Assembly: GCA_030144965.1 (NCBI GenBank)
Contig: JAMPUU010000019.1
Coordinates: 57,765-121,764, forward strand
Direction of reading: 5' to 3'
Source: Nitrospira sp. BO4
Lineage (GTDB): Bacteria > Nitrospirota > Nitrospiria > Nitrospirales > Nitrospiraceae
Length of the DNA: 64,000 nucleotides
Shown here: piece by piece, positions 42,461 to 51,291 of the stretch
How the letters are laid out: every line of letters begins with the position of its first letter
Position numbering within the stretch: the stretch's first letter is position 1
The notes under the pieces: model-generated
Database searches by the model: none
What the model was told of the DNA's origin: nothing
What the model saw: the letters and a program-made list of their open reading frames with translations, nothing else
Made by a program: the position numbers and the translations under genes

Positions 42461-44437
42461 GTGTCTGATCTGACGGATCTGCTCATCAAACTGATTCCCG
42501 TTTTTCCGCTGTTGGCAGTCATCGCGAACGGCCTATTAGGGAGTCGCTACTCTCATGATATGGCCCATCGATTGGCCTGGGGGTCGGTCGGGCTCTCGTT
42601 CCTCTGCACAGTCGCTGTATTTGCCGATGTCCTACGGACCGGAGCTACCCACGAAGTCATTGCGTACCAATGGATTTTCGGCGGCGATCTCACGATCAAC
42701 CTCGCGTATCTGGTGGATCCTCTGACCTGTGCTTGGTTACTGGTCGTCACCGGCGTGGGTTTTCTCATTCACGTGTATTCCGTCGGCTATATGCACGGAG
42801 AGGTCGGGTTCACACGATTCTTCACCTACATGAACTTATTCATGGTCTCCATGCTGCTGCTCGTCATGGGGAACAACTACCTGGTGCTCTTTATTGGGTG
42901 GGAGGGCGTCGGACTTTGTTCGTATCTCTTGATCGGCTATTACTATGACAAGGTTTCCGCTGCGAAAGCTGCCACCAAGGCGTTCGTCGTCAACCGGATC
43001 GGTGACGCCGGATTTCTCGTCGCCATTTTTCTCGTCTTTATCAACTTTCGGACGCTCGACTATACGAAGGTCTTCGCCCAGGTTGGACAACTATCTCCCG
43101 ATATGGCCACTGCGATAGCCCTGTGCCTTTTCATTGGGGCGATTGGGAAGTCCGCGCAACTTCCACTGTACACGTGGCTCCCCGATGCGATGGAAGGTCC
43201 GACACCAGTGAGCGCACTCATCCACGCCGCGACGATGGTCACGGCCGGTGTCTATATGGTGGTCCGGAATCACGTGATCTTCGATCTCTCTCCTCTCGCG
43301 ATGTCCGTGGTCGCGTTTGTCGGTGGAGGGACTGCTTTGTTCGCGGCAACCATCGGACTCGTACAAACCGACATCAAACGTGTCTTGGCCTATTCGACCG
43401 TGAGCCAACTCGGATACATGTTCCTGGGTTGCGGAATCGGTGCCTATACGGCAGCTGTGTTTCATGTCATGACGCATGCATTCTTCAAAGCGCTGTTGTT
43501 TTTGGCTGCCGGCTCGGTCATCCATGCGCTGTCGGGCGAACAGGATATCCGAAGGATGGGTGGACTGAGTAAACGCATACCCTGGACCCATCGTCTGTTT
43601 CTTATCGGTACGATCGCGATCGCCGGGCTTCCTCCGTTGGCGGGCTTCTGGAGCAAAGACGAAATTATGGCCCATGCCTTCACCCACCATCACTACCTTT
43701 TGTATGGCATGGCTGCCGTCGGCGCACTGATGACCTCTTTTTATATGTTTCGTCTCACGTATCTCACCTTCTACGGTTCCTCGAGGATCGATCAGCATAC
43801 GGAGGGGCATGTGCACGAGTCTCCCATGGTGATGATCGGGCCCTTGATGGTGCTTGCGTTCCTGTCGTGCGTAGGCGGATTGGTCTTAGGATTTCCTCCC
43901 GAACAAGGTTGGCTGCATGGCTTTTTGACATCGGTCGTCGGAGCGGCGGGTGAGCATGAAGCCGGTGCGGGAATGGTGTTTCTGCTGATGGGTGCGGCCA
44001 TCGTCATCGCATTGATGGGATGGGGGCTCGCACATTTCCTCTATGCGGTGAGCCCGGTTACCGCAGACGGATGGGCTGAACAATTTTCCGGCCTATATCG
44101 GATTCTCTGGAACAAGTACTATGTCGACGAACTGTACGATCTGATCTTCGTCGAGCCCTTCAAGCGTCTGGGCACGATACTTGACTGGTTCGATCGCACG
44201 GTCATTGACGGCATCGTGCGGGGCGTCGGGCGACTCGCTGATTGGGGTTCTGCGGGATCCACGTGGATCGAGAAATACATCATCTACGCCGGCCTGAACG
44301 TGATCGGATACAGCAACCACCTCGCCGCCCGCGAGGGACGAAAAATGCAGAGCGGGATGGTCCATCATTATGCGGCGATCATCATTGCCGGGATCTTCCT
44401 TCTGGCTCTGGTTGTTCAACTTGTCGTTCAGATGTAG
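42461..44437 (+). CDS. nuoL: NADH-quinone oxidoreductase subunit L (extended lateral helix)
   Basis: The distal antiporter-like subunit, 658 residues against 613 in E. coli. GTG 42461 is the start, with AGGA upstream. Key residues are present: E148 (FIGWEGVGLCS, TM5) and K230 (GAIGKSAQLPLYTWLPDAM, TM7). After TM15 the lateral helix region (WNKYYVDELYDLIFVEPFKR onward to the last membrane helix) is about 100 residues, roughly 25-30 longer than in ordinary NuoL by my manual comparison, with the extra part around GSTWIEKYIIYAGLNVIGYS. A longer piston-like helix is what a membrane arm with an extra NuoM would require. Confidence 0.96.
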   Translation: MSDLTDLLIKLIPVFPLLAVIANGLLGSRYSHDMAHRLAWGSVGLSFLCTVAVFADVLRTGATHEVIAYQWIFGGDLTINLAYLVDPLTCAWLLVVTGVGFLIHVYSVGYMHGEVGFTRFFTYMNLFMVSMLLLVMGNNYLVLFIGWEGVGLCSYLLIGYYYDKVSAAKAATKAFVVNRIGDAGFLVAIFLVFINFRTLDYTKVFAQVGQLSPDMATAIALCLFIGAIGKSAQLPLYTWLPDAMEGPTPVSALIHAATMVTAGVYMVVRNHVIFDLSPLAMSVVAFVGGGTALFAATIGLVQTDIKRVLAYSTVSQLGYMFLGCGIGAYTAAVFHVMTHAFFKALLFLAAGSVIHALSGEQDIRRMGGLSKRIPWTHRLFLIGTIAIAGLPPLAGFWSKDEIMAHAFTHHHYLLYGMAAVGALMTSFYMFRLTYLTFYGSSRIDQHTEGHVHESPMVMIGPLMVLAFLSCVGGLVLGFPPEQGWLHGFLTSVVGAAGEHEAGAGMVFLLMGAAIVIALMGWGLAHFLYAVSPVTADGWAEQFSGLYRILWNKYYVDELYDLIFVEPFKRLGTILDWFDRTVIDGIVRGVGRLADWGSAGSTWIEKYIIYAGLNVIGYSNHLAAREGRKMQSGMVHHYAAIIIAGIFLLALVVQLVVQM

Positions 44438-44455
44438 CGTGAACTGACTGTAATC

Positions 44456-46015
44456 ATGCTCGAAGAACTCACAACAGGATTCCCGATTCTTTCCTGTATT
44501 CTTTTTCTGCCGGTTGTCGGGGCGGCCGTTCTCTGGTTGCTCGACGATGAGGACATGGTCCGGACCTCCGCACTCACCATTGCGCTGGTCGAGCTTGCGC
44601 TCTCGGTCTTCGTGTTGATGCGATTCGTGCCGGAGTCGGCTGCCATGCAGTTCACGGAACGTGTCCGATGGATCCCCGCGCTAGGCATCAGCTATCACTT
44701 GGCTGTTGACGGGATCAGCGTACTGTTCGTGGGACTCACGGCATTTCTGACGGTCTTAGTCGTGGTGTACTCCTGGGATACGATCCGACATCAAGTCAAA
44801 CTGTACATGATGTGCCTATTGGCGCTCGAAACGACGACCATGGGCGTCTTCGTGTCGTTGGATTTGATCCTGTTCTTCGTGTTCTGGGAGCTGATGCTGA
44901 TTCCGAGCTACTTCCTGATCAAGCTGTGGGGCGGAGGAGCGGAGCGTCATTATGCCGCCCTGAAGTTCGTCGTGTATACGCTCTTAGGCAGTGTGTTCAT
45001 GCTGGTCGGCATCGCCTTGCTGAACATCAATTTTCATCAGTGGGCCTCCTTGCATCACACCGATCAACTCTATTCGTTCGATCTGCTTGACCTCCTCACG
45101 GTGCCGATTCCAATCAGTCAGCAGATCCTCATCTTTTGGCTGATGTTCATGGGATTTGCGTTCAAGGCGCCGGTGTTTCCCTTCCATACGTGGTTGCCTG
45201 ATGCGCTGCTGGAGGGTCCGATCGGGATGGCCGTGGTGTTGGCCGGTCTCAAGCTCGGGACATTCGGCTTCATACGTTTCAGCATTCCGCTGCTGCCGGA
45301 TGCGTCAAAGAGTGAGACAGTCGTCACGGTCGTCGTGGCTCTCGGTCTCTGTGCAATTCTCTATGGGGCCTGGATGGCATTGGTTCAAGCTGATTTTAGG
45401 CGCTTGCTGGCCTACAGCAGCGTCAGTCACTTGGGCTTCGTCGTGGTGGGGTTGTTTGCATTGAATTATCAAGGTCTGCAAGGCAGTTTGCTGACCATGA
45501 TCAATCTGGGATTCAGTACCGCCGGACTCTTCTTCATCGCCGGGTTTCTCTACTCGCGGCAGCAGACGACCCAATTGTCCGCATTCGGTGGTATGGCGAA
45601 GCAAGTGCCGCTCCTCGCGACCTTCTTTCTCTTGATCGGACTGGCCTCGATCGGACTTCCGGGGACGAACGGCTTTGTCGGTGAGTTTCTCATTCTTTTG
45701 GGGGCGTTCGAAGCCAAATGGTGGTTCGGCGCCATCGCCGTGCTCGGGGTGATTTTTGGCGCCGCGTATTTTCTCTGGTACTACGAGCGTTCGATGATGG
45801 GCCCGCTCGGCAACGCCGTCAAAGCGACGATGAGCGATCTGCAGCTTCGTGAGATGATCATTGCGGTTTCACTTTCAGTCATGATTCTCTGGATCGGGCT
45901 CTATCCGTCGCCGTTTTTGCGAATCATGAACGGGTCCGTTCAAGCGCTCGTTGACCGCCTCCATCACGAGAAGACCGCGGGATTGGATGATAACCGGATG
46001 GGACGAGGGTTTTAG
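44456..46015 (+). CDS. nuoM: NADH-quinone oxidoreductase subunit M (first copy, conventional)
   Basis: A 519-residue MrpD-like antiporter subunit. Pumping residues are conserved: E145 (FFVFWELMLIPSYFLI), K237 (FMGFAFKAPVFPFHTWLPDA) and K266 (VLAGLKLG), plus a TM12 Glu in GTNGFVGEFLILLG. It starts 19 bp after nuoL and ends 9 bp before the second nuoM. It therefore has all the features of a working proton channel and serves as the reference for the unusual second copy. Confidence 0.96.
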   Translation: MLEELTTGFPILSCILFLPVVGAAVLWLLDDEDMVRTSALTIALVELALSVFVLMRFVPESAAMQFTERVRWIPALGISYHLAVDGISVLFVGLTAFLTVLVVVYSWDTIRHQVKLYMMCLLALETTTMGVFVSLDLILFFVFWELMLIPSYFLIKLWGGGAERHYAALKFVVYTLLGSVFMLVGIALLNINFHQWASLHHTDQLYSFDLLDLLTVPIPISQQILIFWLMFMGFAFKAPVFPFHTWLPDALLEGPIGMAVVLAGLKLGTFGFIRFSIPLLPDASKSETVVTVVVALGLCAILYGAWMALVQADFRRLLAYSSVSHLGFVVVGLFALNYQGLQGSLLTMINLGFSTAGLFFIAGFLYSRQQTTQLSAFGGMAKQVPLLATFFLLIGLASIGLPGTNGFVGEFLILLGAFEAKWWFGAIAVLGVIFGAAYFLWYYERSMMGPLGNAVKATMSDLQLREMIIAVSLSVMILWIGLYPSPFLRIMNGSVQALVDRLHHEKTAGLDDNRMGRGF

Positions 46016-46023
46016 GTCGCCTC

Positions 46024-47733
46024 ATGGGAGAACACGCCCTACTCTATATCCTCTTCGCTCCGTTCGCCGGAGCCCTGGCGCTGATCTTTGTGTCCAATCG
46101 TCAGCCCCTGCTGGTGCGAAGCATCGCGTCGAGCGCCGCCTTTGTGTCGCTGATGGCCTCGCTCTATATCTTTTACACCTATGATCCGGTGAAAGGCGGA
46201 TTCCAGTTCATTCAAAAGTTTGAGTGGTCGAGACAACTCGGCATTTCATTGTACCTGGGCGTGGATGGGATCGGCACGCCGCTCGTGCTGGCTTCATCGA
46301 TTTTGCTGTTTGCCGGCATCTTCGTGTCATGGCACATCAAGGATCGCACGAAGGAGTTCTACATCTGGTTGCTGATCTTGGCGGCCGCCACGATCGGGGT
46401 CTTCATGTCGCTCGACCTCTTCTTCCTCTATTTCTTCTATGAGATGTCCGTGATCCCGATGTACTTGCTGCTGGGTATGTGGGGTAGCCACACGAAGAAC
46501 TATTTGGAGATGACGGACCCTGAGGGGCTGAAGCGAAGAGACTCCGTCGGCTTTATCCTCAACTTTGGGTCGAACAGCAAAGAGTATGCGGCGATGAAGC
46601 TCGTCCTGTTTCTGTCGGCCTTCGCGGTCGTCGCATTGATGGGTATTCTGCTGATCTATAAATACGCGGGGCTGAACACCTTCGATATTCTGGTGCTTCG
46701 GGAGCAGGCCAAGCTGATGAATATCCCCGTGCTTGGCACGACCTTGGACAAGATTATCTGGGTGTTGGTCTTCTTCGGCTTTGCCTCGATCGCCCCGCTA
46801 TGGCCGTTGCACTCCTGGTCCCCCGTCGGCCATGCGGCCGCGCCGGCTGCCACGAGCATGCTCCATGCCGGGGTCCTCATGAAGCTGGGGCATTTCTCTA
46901 TCATACGGGTCGCCTTTGAAATTCTCCCTGACACGACCCGGGAACTGATGCCGATCGCCGCTGTTCTGTGCATGTTCAGCATCATCTACGGCGGGTTCGT
47001 TGCGTTCTACGCCAAAGACACCAAGTACGTCATCGGCTATTCAAGTTCCAGCCACATGGGTTATGTGTTCCTCGGAATGGCGGCCTTGAATTACATCAGT
47101 TTGAGCGGCGCGGTCATCTACATGTTCGCTCATGCCATGGCGACCGGCATGCTCTTCGCGATGGCGGGTTGGGTCTATGACCAGACCCATTCACGTGACA
47201 TCCCTTCGCTGGGTGGCCTGGCGAACAAAATGCCGTTCATCTCGGCCTGTTTTATCGTGGCCTGTATGGCCTCGATCGGGATGCCCGGCACCGTGAATTT
47301 TATCGCAGAAATCATGATCGTCGTCGGGAGTTGGAACAAGTATCCCCTACAAGTCATCGTCGCCATGTTAGGCATCGTGCTGACTCTCGCCTACCTCTTC
47401 AAAATGATGCGCGGCCTTTTCTATGGCCCGATGAACCAAAAGTATAGCCATGCGCATGATGCGATTTCGACGGTCGACCGTCTGCCTCTGTTGATCATGA
47501 TCACAATCAGCATCGGGTTCGGTATTTTCCCGATGCATTTGTACGATGTTGTTCGCTCAGGGGTAGATCCGCTAGTCGCGAGGATTACGCGAGTCGTCCC
47601 CGTCGCAGAAACGGGCGAAGGGAAGGGGACAGAGAGTGAGGTGCTTGTTCACGGAACGGCTTCCGAGCCTCCGGTCGTTGCGAACAAACGTGTACCGCTT
47701 CCGTCCGAGGCCTCGCGAGGAGACCGGGAATGA
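46024..47733 (+). CDS. nuoM: Second NuoM paralogue lacking the TM7 lysine (NuoM2)
   Basis: A 569-residue NuoM paralogue. TM5 Glu is kept (E140, LYFFYEMSVIPMYLLL), as are the TM8 Lys (K287, HAGVLMKLG) and a TM12 Glu (NFIAEIMIVVG). In TM7 the canonical FKxPxxPFHTWLPDAH is GFASIAPLWPLHSWSPVGH: the central Lys is Ile256 (codon 46789-46791) and the LPDAH loop is lost. About 25-30 residues are inserted between TM5 and TM6 (around SHTKNYLEMTDPEGLKRRD), and the C terminus has a 45-residue hydrophilic tail. Two NuoM subunits in tandem define 2M complex I, known in Nitrospira. The gene overlaps nuoN by 4 bp. Confidence 0.94.
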   Translation: MGEHALLYILFAPFAGALALIFVSNRQPLLVRSIASSAAFVSLMASLYIFYTYDPVKGGFQFIQKFEWSRQLGISLYLGVDGIGTPLVLASSILLFAGIFVSWHIKDRTKEFYIWLLILAAATIGVFMSLDLFFLYFFYEMSVIPMYLLLGMWGSHTKNYLEMTDPEGLKRRDSVGFILNFGSNSKEYAAMKLVLFLSAFAVVALMGILLIYKYAGLNTFDILVLREQAKLMNIPVLGTTLDKIIWVLVFFGFASIAPLWPLHSWSPVGHAAAPAATSMLHAGVLMKLGHFSIIRVAFEILPDTTRELMPIAAVLCMFSIIYGGFVAFYAKDTKYVIGYSSSSHMGYVFLGMAALNYISLSGAVIYMFAHAMATGMLFAMAGWVYDQTHSRDIPSLGGLANKMPFISACFIVACMASIGMPGTVNFIAEIMIVVGSWNKYPLQVIVAMLGIVLTLAYLFKMMRGLFYGPMNQKYSHAHDAISTVDRLPLLIMITISIGFGIFPMHLYDVVRSGVDPLVARITRVVPVAETGEGKGTESEVLVHGTASEPPVVANKRVPLPSEASRGDRE

Positions 47734-49226
47734 CCTTTTCATTGAATATGTCGTTCTCCGATCTGCTGCTCCTCTTACCGGAGATCCTCCTCACCTGCTG
47801 GCTCTGTGTGATCATTATCGTCGACTTCGCCTCGCCGCGCCTCCCCAAAGAGCGACTCGCGTACCTCAGCGTTGCCGGTCTGATGGGGACACTCGTCTGT
47901 TTGCTGTGGTTTGACTTCAATCAAGTTGCCGGCACGCTTTTCGGCAACATGTTCGTCCTCGATCGGATGGCCATCTTCTTCAAGGTGTTCATCCTCGGAT
48001 CTACGATACTGGTCATTCTCTCGTCGATCGAGTACGTCAACCGCTTTACCCTTTTTCGGGGAGAATATTACGTTCTGGTCGTCATGTCGGCGCTCGGCAT
48101 GATGTTCATGGCGTCGTCCAACGATCTGCTGTCCGTCTTCGTCAGTTTAGAATTCTCGACGCTCGGGTTCTATATTCTGGTGTCTTACCTTCGGGATGAT
48201 TTGGCCTCGAACGAGGCGGGCCTCAAATTTTTTATCCTGGGGGTCTTTGCGGCCGGCCTCTTCGCCTATGGAATCAGCCTCGTCTACGGCGAAACCGGCA
48301 AGCTGGTGTTCTCGGAAATGGCGTCAGCGCAAGCGACGCCTGGGTTGATCATCGGGTTTCTGCTGATCTTTGCCGCCTTGGGATTTAAGATCGGTGCCGT
48401 TCCCTTCCACGCGTGGATTCCGGATACGTACCATGGCGCCCCGACTCCTGTGACAGCGTTCTTATCGATTGCTCCAAAAGGCGCCGCCTTGGCGATTTTG
48501 CTCCGTATTTTCCTGGTGGCCCTGGGAACGTTCAAGCCGATCTGGGTTTACCTGTTGGTTGCGGTATCAATCATATCCATGACCTACGGCAATATCGTGG
48601 CCATCGCGCAGCGGAATATCAAACGGCTGTTGGCCTATTCCGGCATCGCTCAAATAGGAAATGTCCTGATCGGTCTTGCGGCAGGGACTAAGATGGGAAG
48701 CGATGCCATTCTCTTCTATCTCCTGGCATATCTCTTCGCGAATATCGGGGCCTTTGCCGTCGTGATTGCGGTCAGCCAGGCCATCGGCCGGGATGAAATC
48801 GAAGACTATCGGGGCTTGAGTCGGCGCTCGCCGTTTCTGGCGTTCGCGATGCTATTGTTTCTCTTGTCGTTGGCCGGGGTGCCTCCGCTTGCGGGGTTTA
48901 TCGGCAAACTCTACATTTTTGTGGCTGCCATCAAAGAGGGACTCTATACGTTGATCGTGGTCGGTCTGATTAACATCGTGATCTCGATGTACTATTACCT
49001 CATCGTGGTGAAACAGATGTACATCAATGAGCCGATTGATCCCTCTCCTATTGGAATTTCAGGACCGATGAAAGCAGTCATCTATGTCGGTTTGGCCGGC
49101 ACCTTGGTGATCGGTATTTACCCCCAACCCTTTACAGACTGGGTCGTAGCCGCGACGCTGATGTTCGCTAATTTTGTCGCACCTTCAGCTACGGTCATAC
49201 CCCCGAGTCTCCCGTTAGGCAGCTAG
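47730..49226 (+). CDS. nuoN: NADH-quinone oxidoreductase subunit N
   Basis: A 498-residue antiporter-like subunit and the last gene of the cluster. E141 (VFVSLEFSTLGFYIL) and K220 (LGFKIGAVPFHAWIPDTYHG) are the expected TM5 and TM7 residues, and LAYSGIAQIGNVLIGL and VPPLAGFIGKLYIF are typical of NuoN. The start overlaps nuoM2 (ATGA); an internal ATG at 47751 is an alternative. About 115 bp follow before the next gene. Confidence 0.96.
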   Translation: MTFSLNMSFSDLLLLLPEILLTCWLCVIIIVDFASPRLPKERLAYLSVAGLMGTLVCLLWFDFNQVAGTLFGNMFVLDRMAIFFKVFILGSTILVILSSIEYVNRFTLFRGEYYVLVVMSALGMMFMASSNDLLSVFVSLEFSTLGFYILVSYLRDDLASNEAGLKFFILGVFAAGLFAYGISLVYGETGKLVFSEMASAQATPGLIIGFLLIFAALGFKIGAVPFHAWIPDTYHGAPTPVTAFLSIAPKGAALAILLRIFLVALGTFKPIWVYLLVAVSIISMTYGNIVAIAQRNIKRLLAYSGIAQIGNVLIGLAAGTKMGSDAILFYLLAYLFANIGAFAVVIAVSQAIGRDEIEDYRGLSRRSPFLAFAMLLFLLSLAGVPPLAGFIGKLYIFVAAIKEGLYTLIVVGLINIVISMYYYLIVVKQMYINEPIDPSPIGISGPMKAVIYVGLAGTLVIGIYPQPFTDWVVAATLMFANFVAPSATVIPPSLPLGS

Positions 49227-49340
49227 TTTTCTGCTTCCGCCTCTCGAGAGTTCTGCTACAATTAGAACGGTCTAAGGAATCTTACCGGTACGGCTTTCGC
49301 AAGATCGCCCTACGCGTGCTGATGCAGGTCGTCCTGATCC

Positions 49341-50831
49341 ATGGAATCAGCCACGAATCAGCAGTCACAGACGCCTCTCCTAGCGACTGAGGGAACCAAA
49401 CCTCTTGCCGACGTAGCTCCGGGCGCAACGGCTTTCTACCGAGTGGCCGTTGCGCGGTTTAACAGGATGACCATTGAGCAGCGGGTTTTGACCGGGTTCA
49501 GCCTTGTGTTCGTCGGTATCCTGATCATCAGTGCCATATCCTACCGCAATATGAGCACTCTGCTCACAAATAGTGGGCTGGACGGTCGCAGTCATGATCT
49601 TTTGCAACTCCTCGGTACCATCGACGTCACGATGAATGAAGCGGAAGATATCCACCGACGGTACCTTGTGACCGGAGAAACATCGTATCTGGGGGCTTAC
49701 CAGAAGCTCGTGAAGCAGAAGCCGGCGTTCACGGTGTATCTCAATGATTTGACCCGGGGGTCACCGGAACAACAGCAACGCGTCGGAGTTCTGGATAGGA
49801 TGATGGACCGGCAACTGAACGCTGAGTCAAAGGCCATCGGCATGTTTCACGAAGAAGGCTTCCGATCGGTCAAAAAAATGGCCCTTGAAGGAGCGGGAAA
49901 ACGTGAGCTCGGGGTGATCCATCAACTCATTGCCGAGATGGATGCACATGAACGACAAGCCGTAAGTCAACGTGTACTGGAATCCGTCGCCGGTACGAGA
50001 AATAGCATCGTGTTGCTCGGTATCGGCGCCGTACTCCAACTGGTGTTGTTGGCATCGGTGTACTACTTGATTCGGCATGACATTACGGAACGGCGGCATG
50101 TTGCCGAGGAACTGCAACACCGAGGCGAGCTTCTGGAGGCCGCGAACAAGGAGCTTGAGGCCTTTAGCTATTCGGTCTCTCATGACCTCCGTGCCCCGCT
50201 GCGACACATCGATGGGTATGCCGCCCTCTTGCGGAAATCGGTTGAACAATCGCTCAACGAGAAAGCCGCCCGCTACTTGCAGACGATCTCCGATGCTGCC
50301 AAGCAGATGGGACAGCTGATCGATGATCTGTTGGTCTTTTCCCGAATGGGTCGGCAAGAAATGCTGGCCACAACCGTCAGCCTGGATCAACTGGTCAAAG
50401 GCGTCATTGCCGATCTACGGCTGGACTTGCAAGGACGCCGGATATCGTGGACAATCGCCACGCTGCCCGACGTGCAGGGGGATCCGGCCATGCTCCGACA
50501 GGTTTTTATGAACCTGATCGCCAATGCCGTGAAGTTTACGAGCACCAGACCGACGGCCACAATTGAGATCGGCGCAGATCGTTCCACTTCCTCGGAAATT
50601 GTGTTGTTTGTCCGGGACAATGGAGTGGGGTTCGATATGCAGTATGCCTCGAAGCTGTTCGGAGTCTTCCAACGACTGCATCGCGCTGATGAATTCGAGG
50701 GAACGGGAATCGGTCTTGCCAATGTTCGTCGCATTGTTCATCGCCATGGCGGCCGGACTTGGGCCGAAGGCGTACCTGATAGAGGAGCGACATTCTACGT
50801 CGCGCTACCGACAAGGAGAACCGAATCATGA
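49341..50831 (+). CDS. CHASE3-domain sensor histidine kinase
   Basis: A 496-residue membrane kinase. TM1 is residues 49-68 (VLTGFSLVFVGILIISAISY), followed by a periplasmic CHASE3-like domain (about 75-215; NEAEDIHRRYLVTGETSYL) and TM2 at 222-244. The cytoplasmic part is a phytochrome-type HisKA (EAFSYSVSHDLRAPLRHIDG, H281) and HATPase (MNLIANAVKFTS, DNGVGFDMQYASKLFGVFQR, GTGIGLANVRRIV). The stimulus is unknown. Its TGA overlaps the next gene's ATG by 4 bp, pairing it with the Rcp1-like regulator. Confidence 0.92.
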   Translation: MESATNQQSQTPLLATEGTKPLADVAPGATAFYRVAVARFNRMTIEQRVLTGFSLVFVGILIISAISYRNMSTLLTNSGLDGRSHDLLQLLGTIDVTMNEAEDIHRRYLVTGETSYLGAYQKLVKQKPAFTVYLNDLTRGSPEQQQRVGVLDRMMDRQLNAESKAIGMFHEEGFRSVKKMALEGAGKRELGVIHQLIAEMDAHERQAVSQRVLESVAGTRNSIVLLGIGAVLQLVLLASVYYLIRHDITERRHVAEELQHRGELLEAANKELEAFSYSVSHDLRAPLRHIDGYAALLRKSVEQSLNEKAARYLQTISDAAKQMGQLIDDLLVFSRMGRQEMLATTVSLDQLVKGVIADLRLDLQGRRISWTIATLPDVQGDPAMLRQVFMNLIANAVKFTSTRPTATIEIGADRSTSSEIVLFVRDNGVGFDMQYASKLFGVFQRLHRADEFEGTGIGLANVRRIVHRHGGRTWAEGVPDRGATFYVALPTRRTES

Positions 50832-51283
50832 ACATGGCCAAGCCGATCCTGCTTGCCGAAGATAACCCGCGCGACGCCGAACTGGCTTTGGCGGCCATGG
50901 AGGAGGAACGCATATCCGATAAAGTCATTCTGTGCCATGACGGGGCTGAAGTGTTGGACTATTTGTACTGTCGTGGACGCTTCAAGTCACGACTGAAAGG
51001 CAACCCTGCTGTGGTGTTCCTTGATCTGAAGATGCCGAAAGTGAACGGACTGGAGGTGTTGCGGACCATCAAAGCGGATAGCAACCTTCGCCCGATTCCC
51101 GTTGTGATGCTGACATCCTCGCGGGAAGAACGCGACCTTGCTGAGAGCTACGCCTTGGGGGCAAACGCCTATGTCGTCAAGCCGGTTGAGTTTCACAAAT
51201 TTTTGTCCGCTGTCAAGGAACTCGGGACGTTCTGGGGTCTCATCAATGAACCGCCTCCTGAAAGTTCCCGTTCCACTCACTGA
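50828..51283 (+). CDS. Rcp1-like single-domain response regulator
   Basis: A 151-residue receiver-only protein: LLAEDNPRDAELALAAME, phospho-acceptor Asp in VVFLDLKMPKVNGLEVL, VVMLTSSREERD and AYVVKPVEFHKF. The layout matches regulators of the cyanobacterial Rcp1 type that partner phytochrome-like kinases. It is translationally coupled to the CHASE3 kinase and precedes a hybrid kinase by 9 bp, so the three genes probably form a phosphorelay. Confidence 0.93.
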   Translation: MNMAKPILLAEDNPRDAELALAAMEEERISDKVILCHDGAEVLDYLYCRGRFKSRLKGNPAVVFLDLKMPKVNGLEVLRTIKADSNLRPIPVVMLTSSREERDLAESYALGANAYVVKPVEFHKFLSAVKELGTFWGLINEPPPESSRSTH

Positions 51284-51291
51284 CCCTTCCA

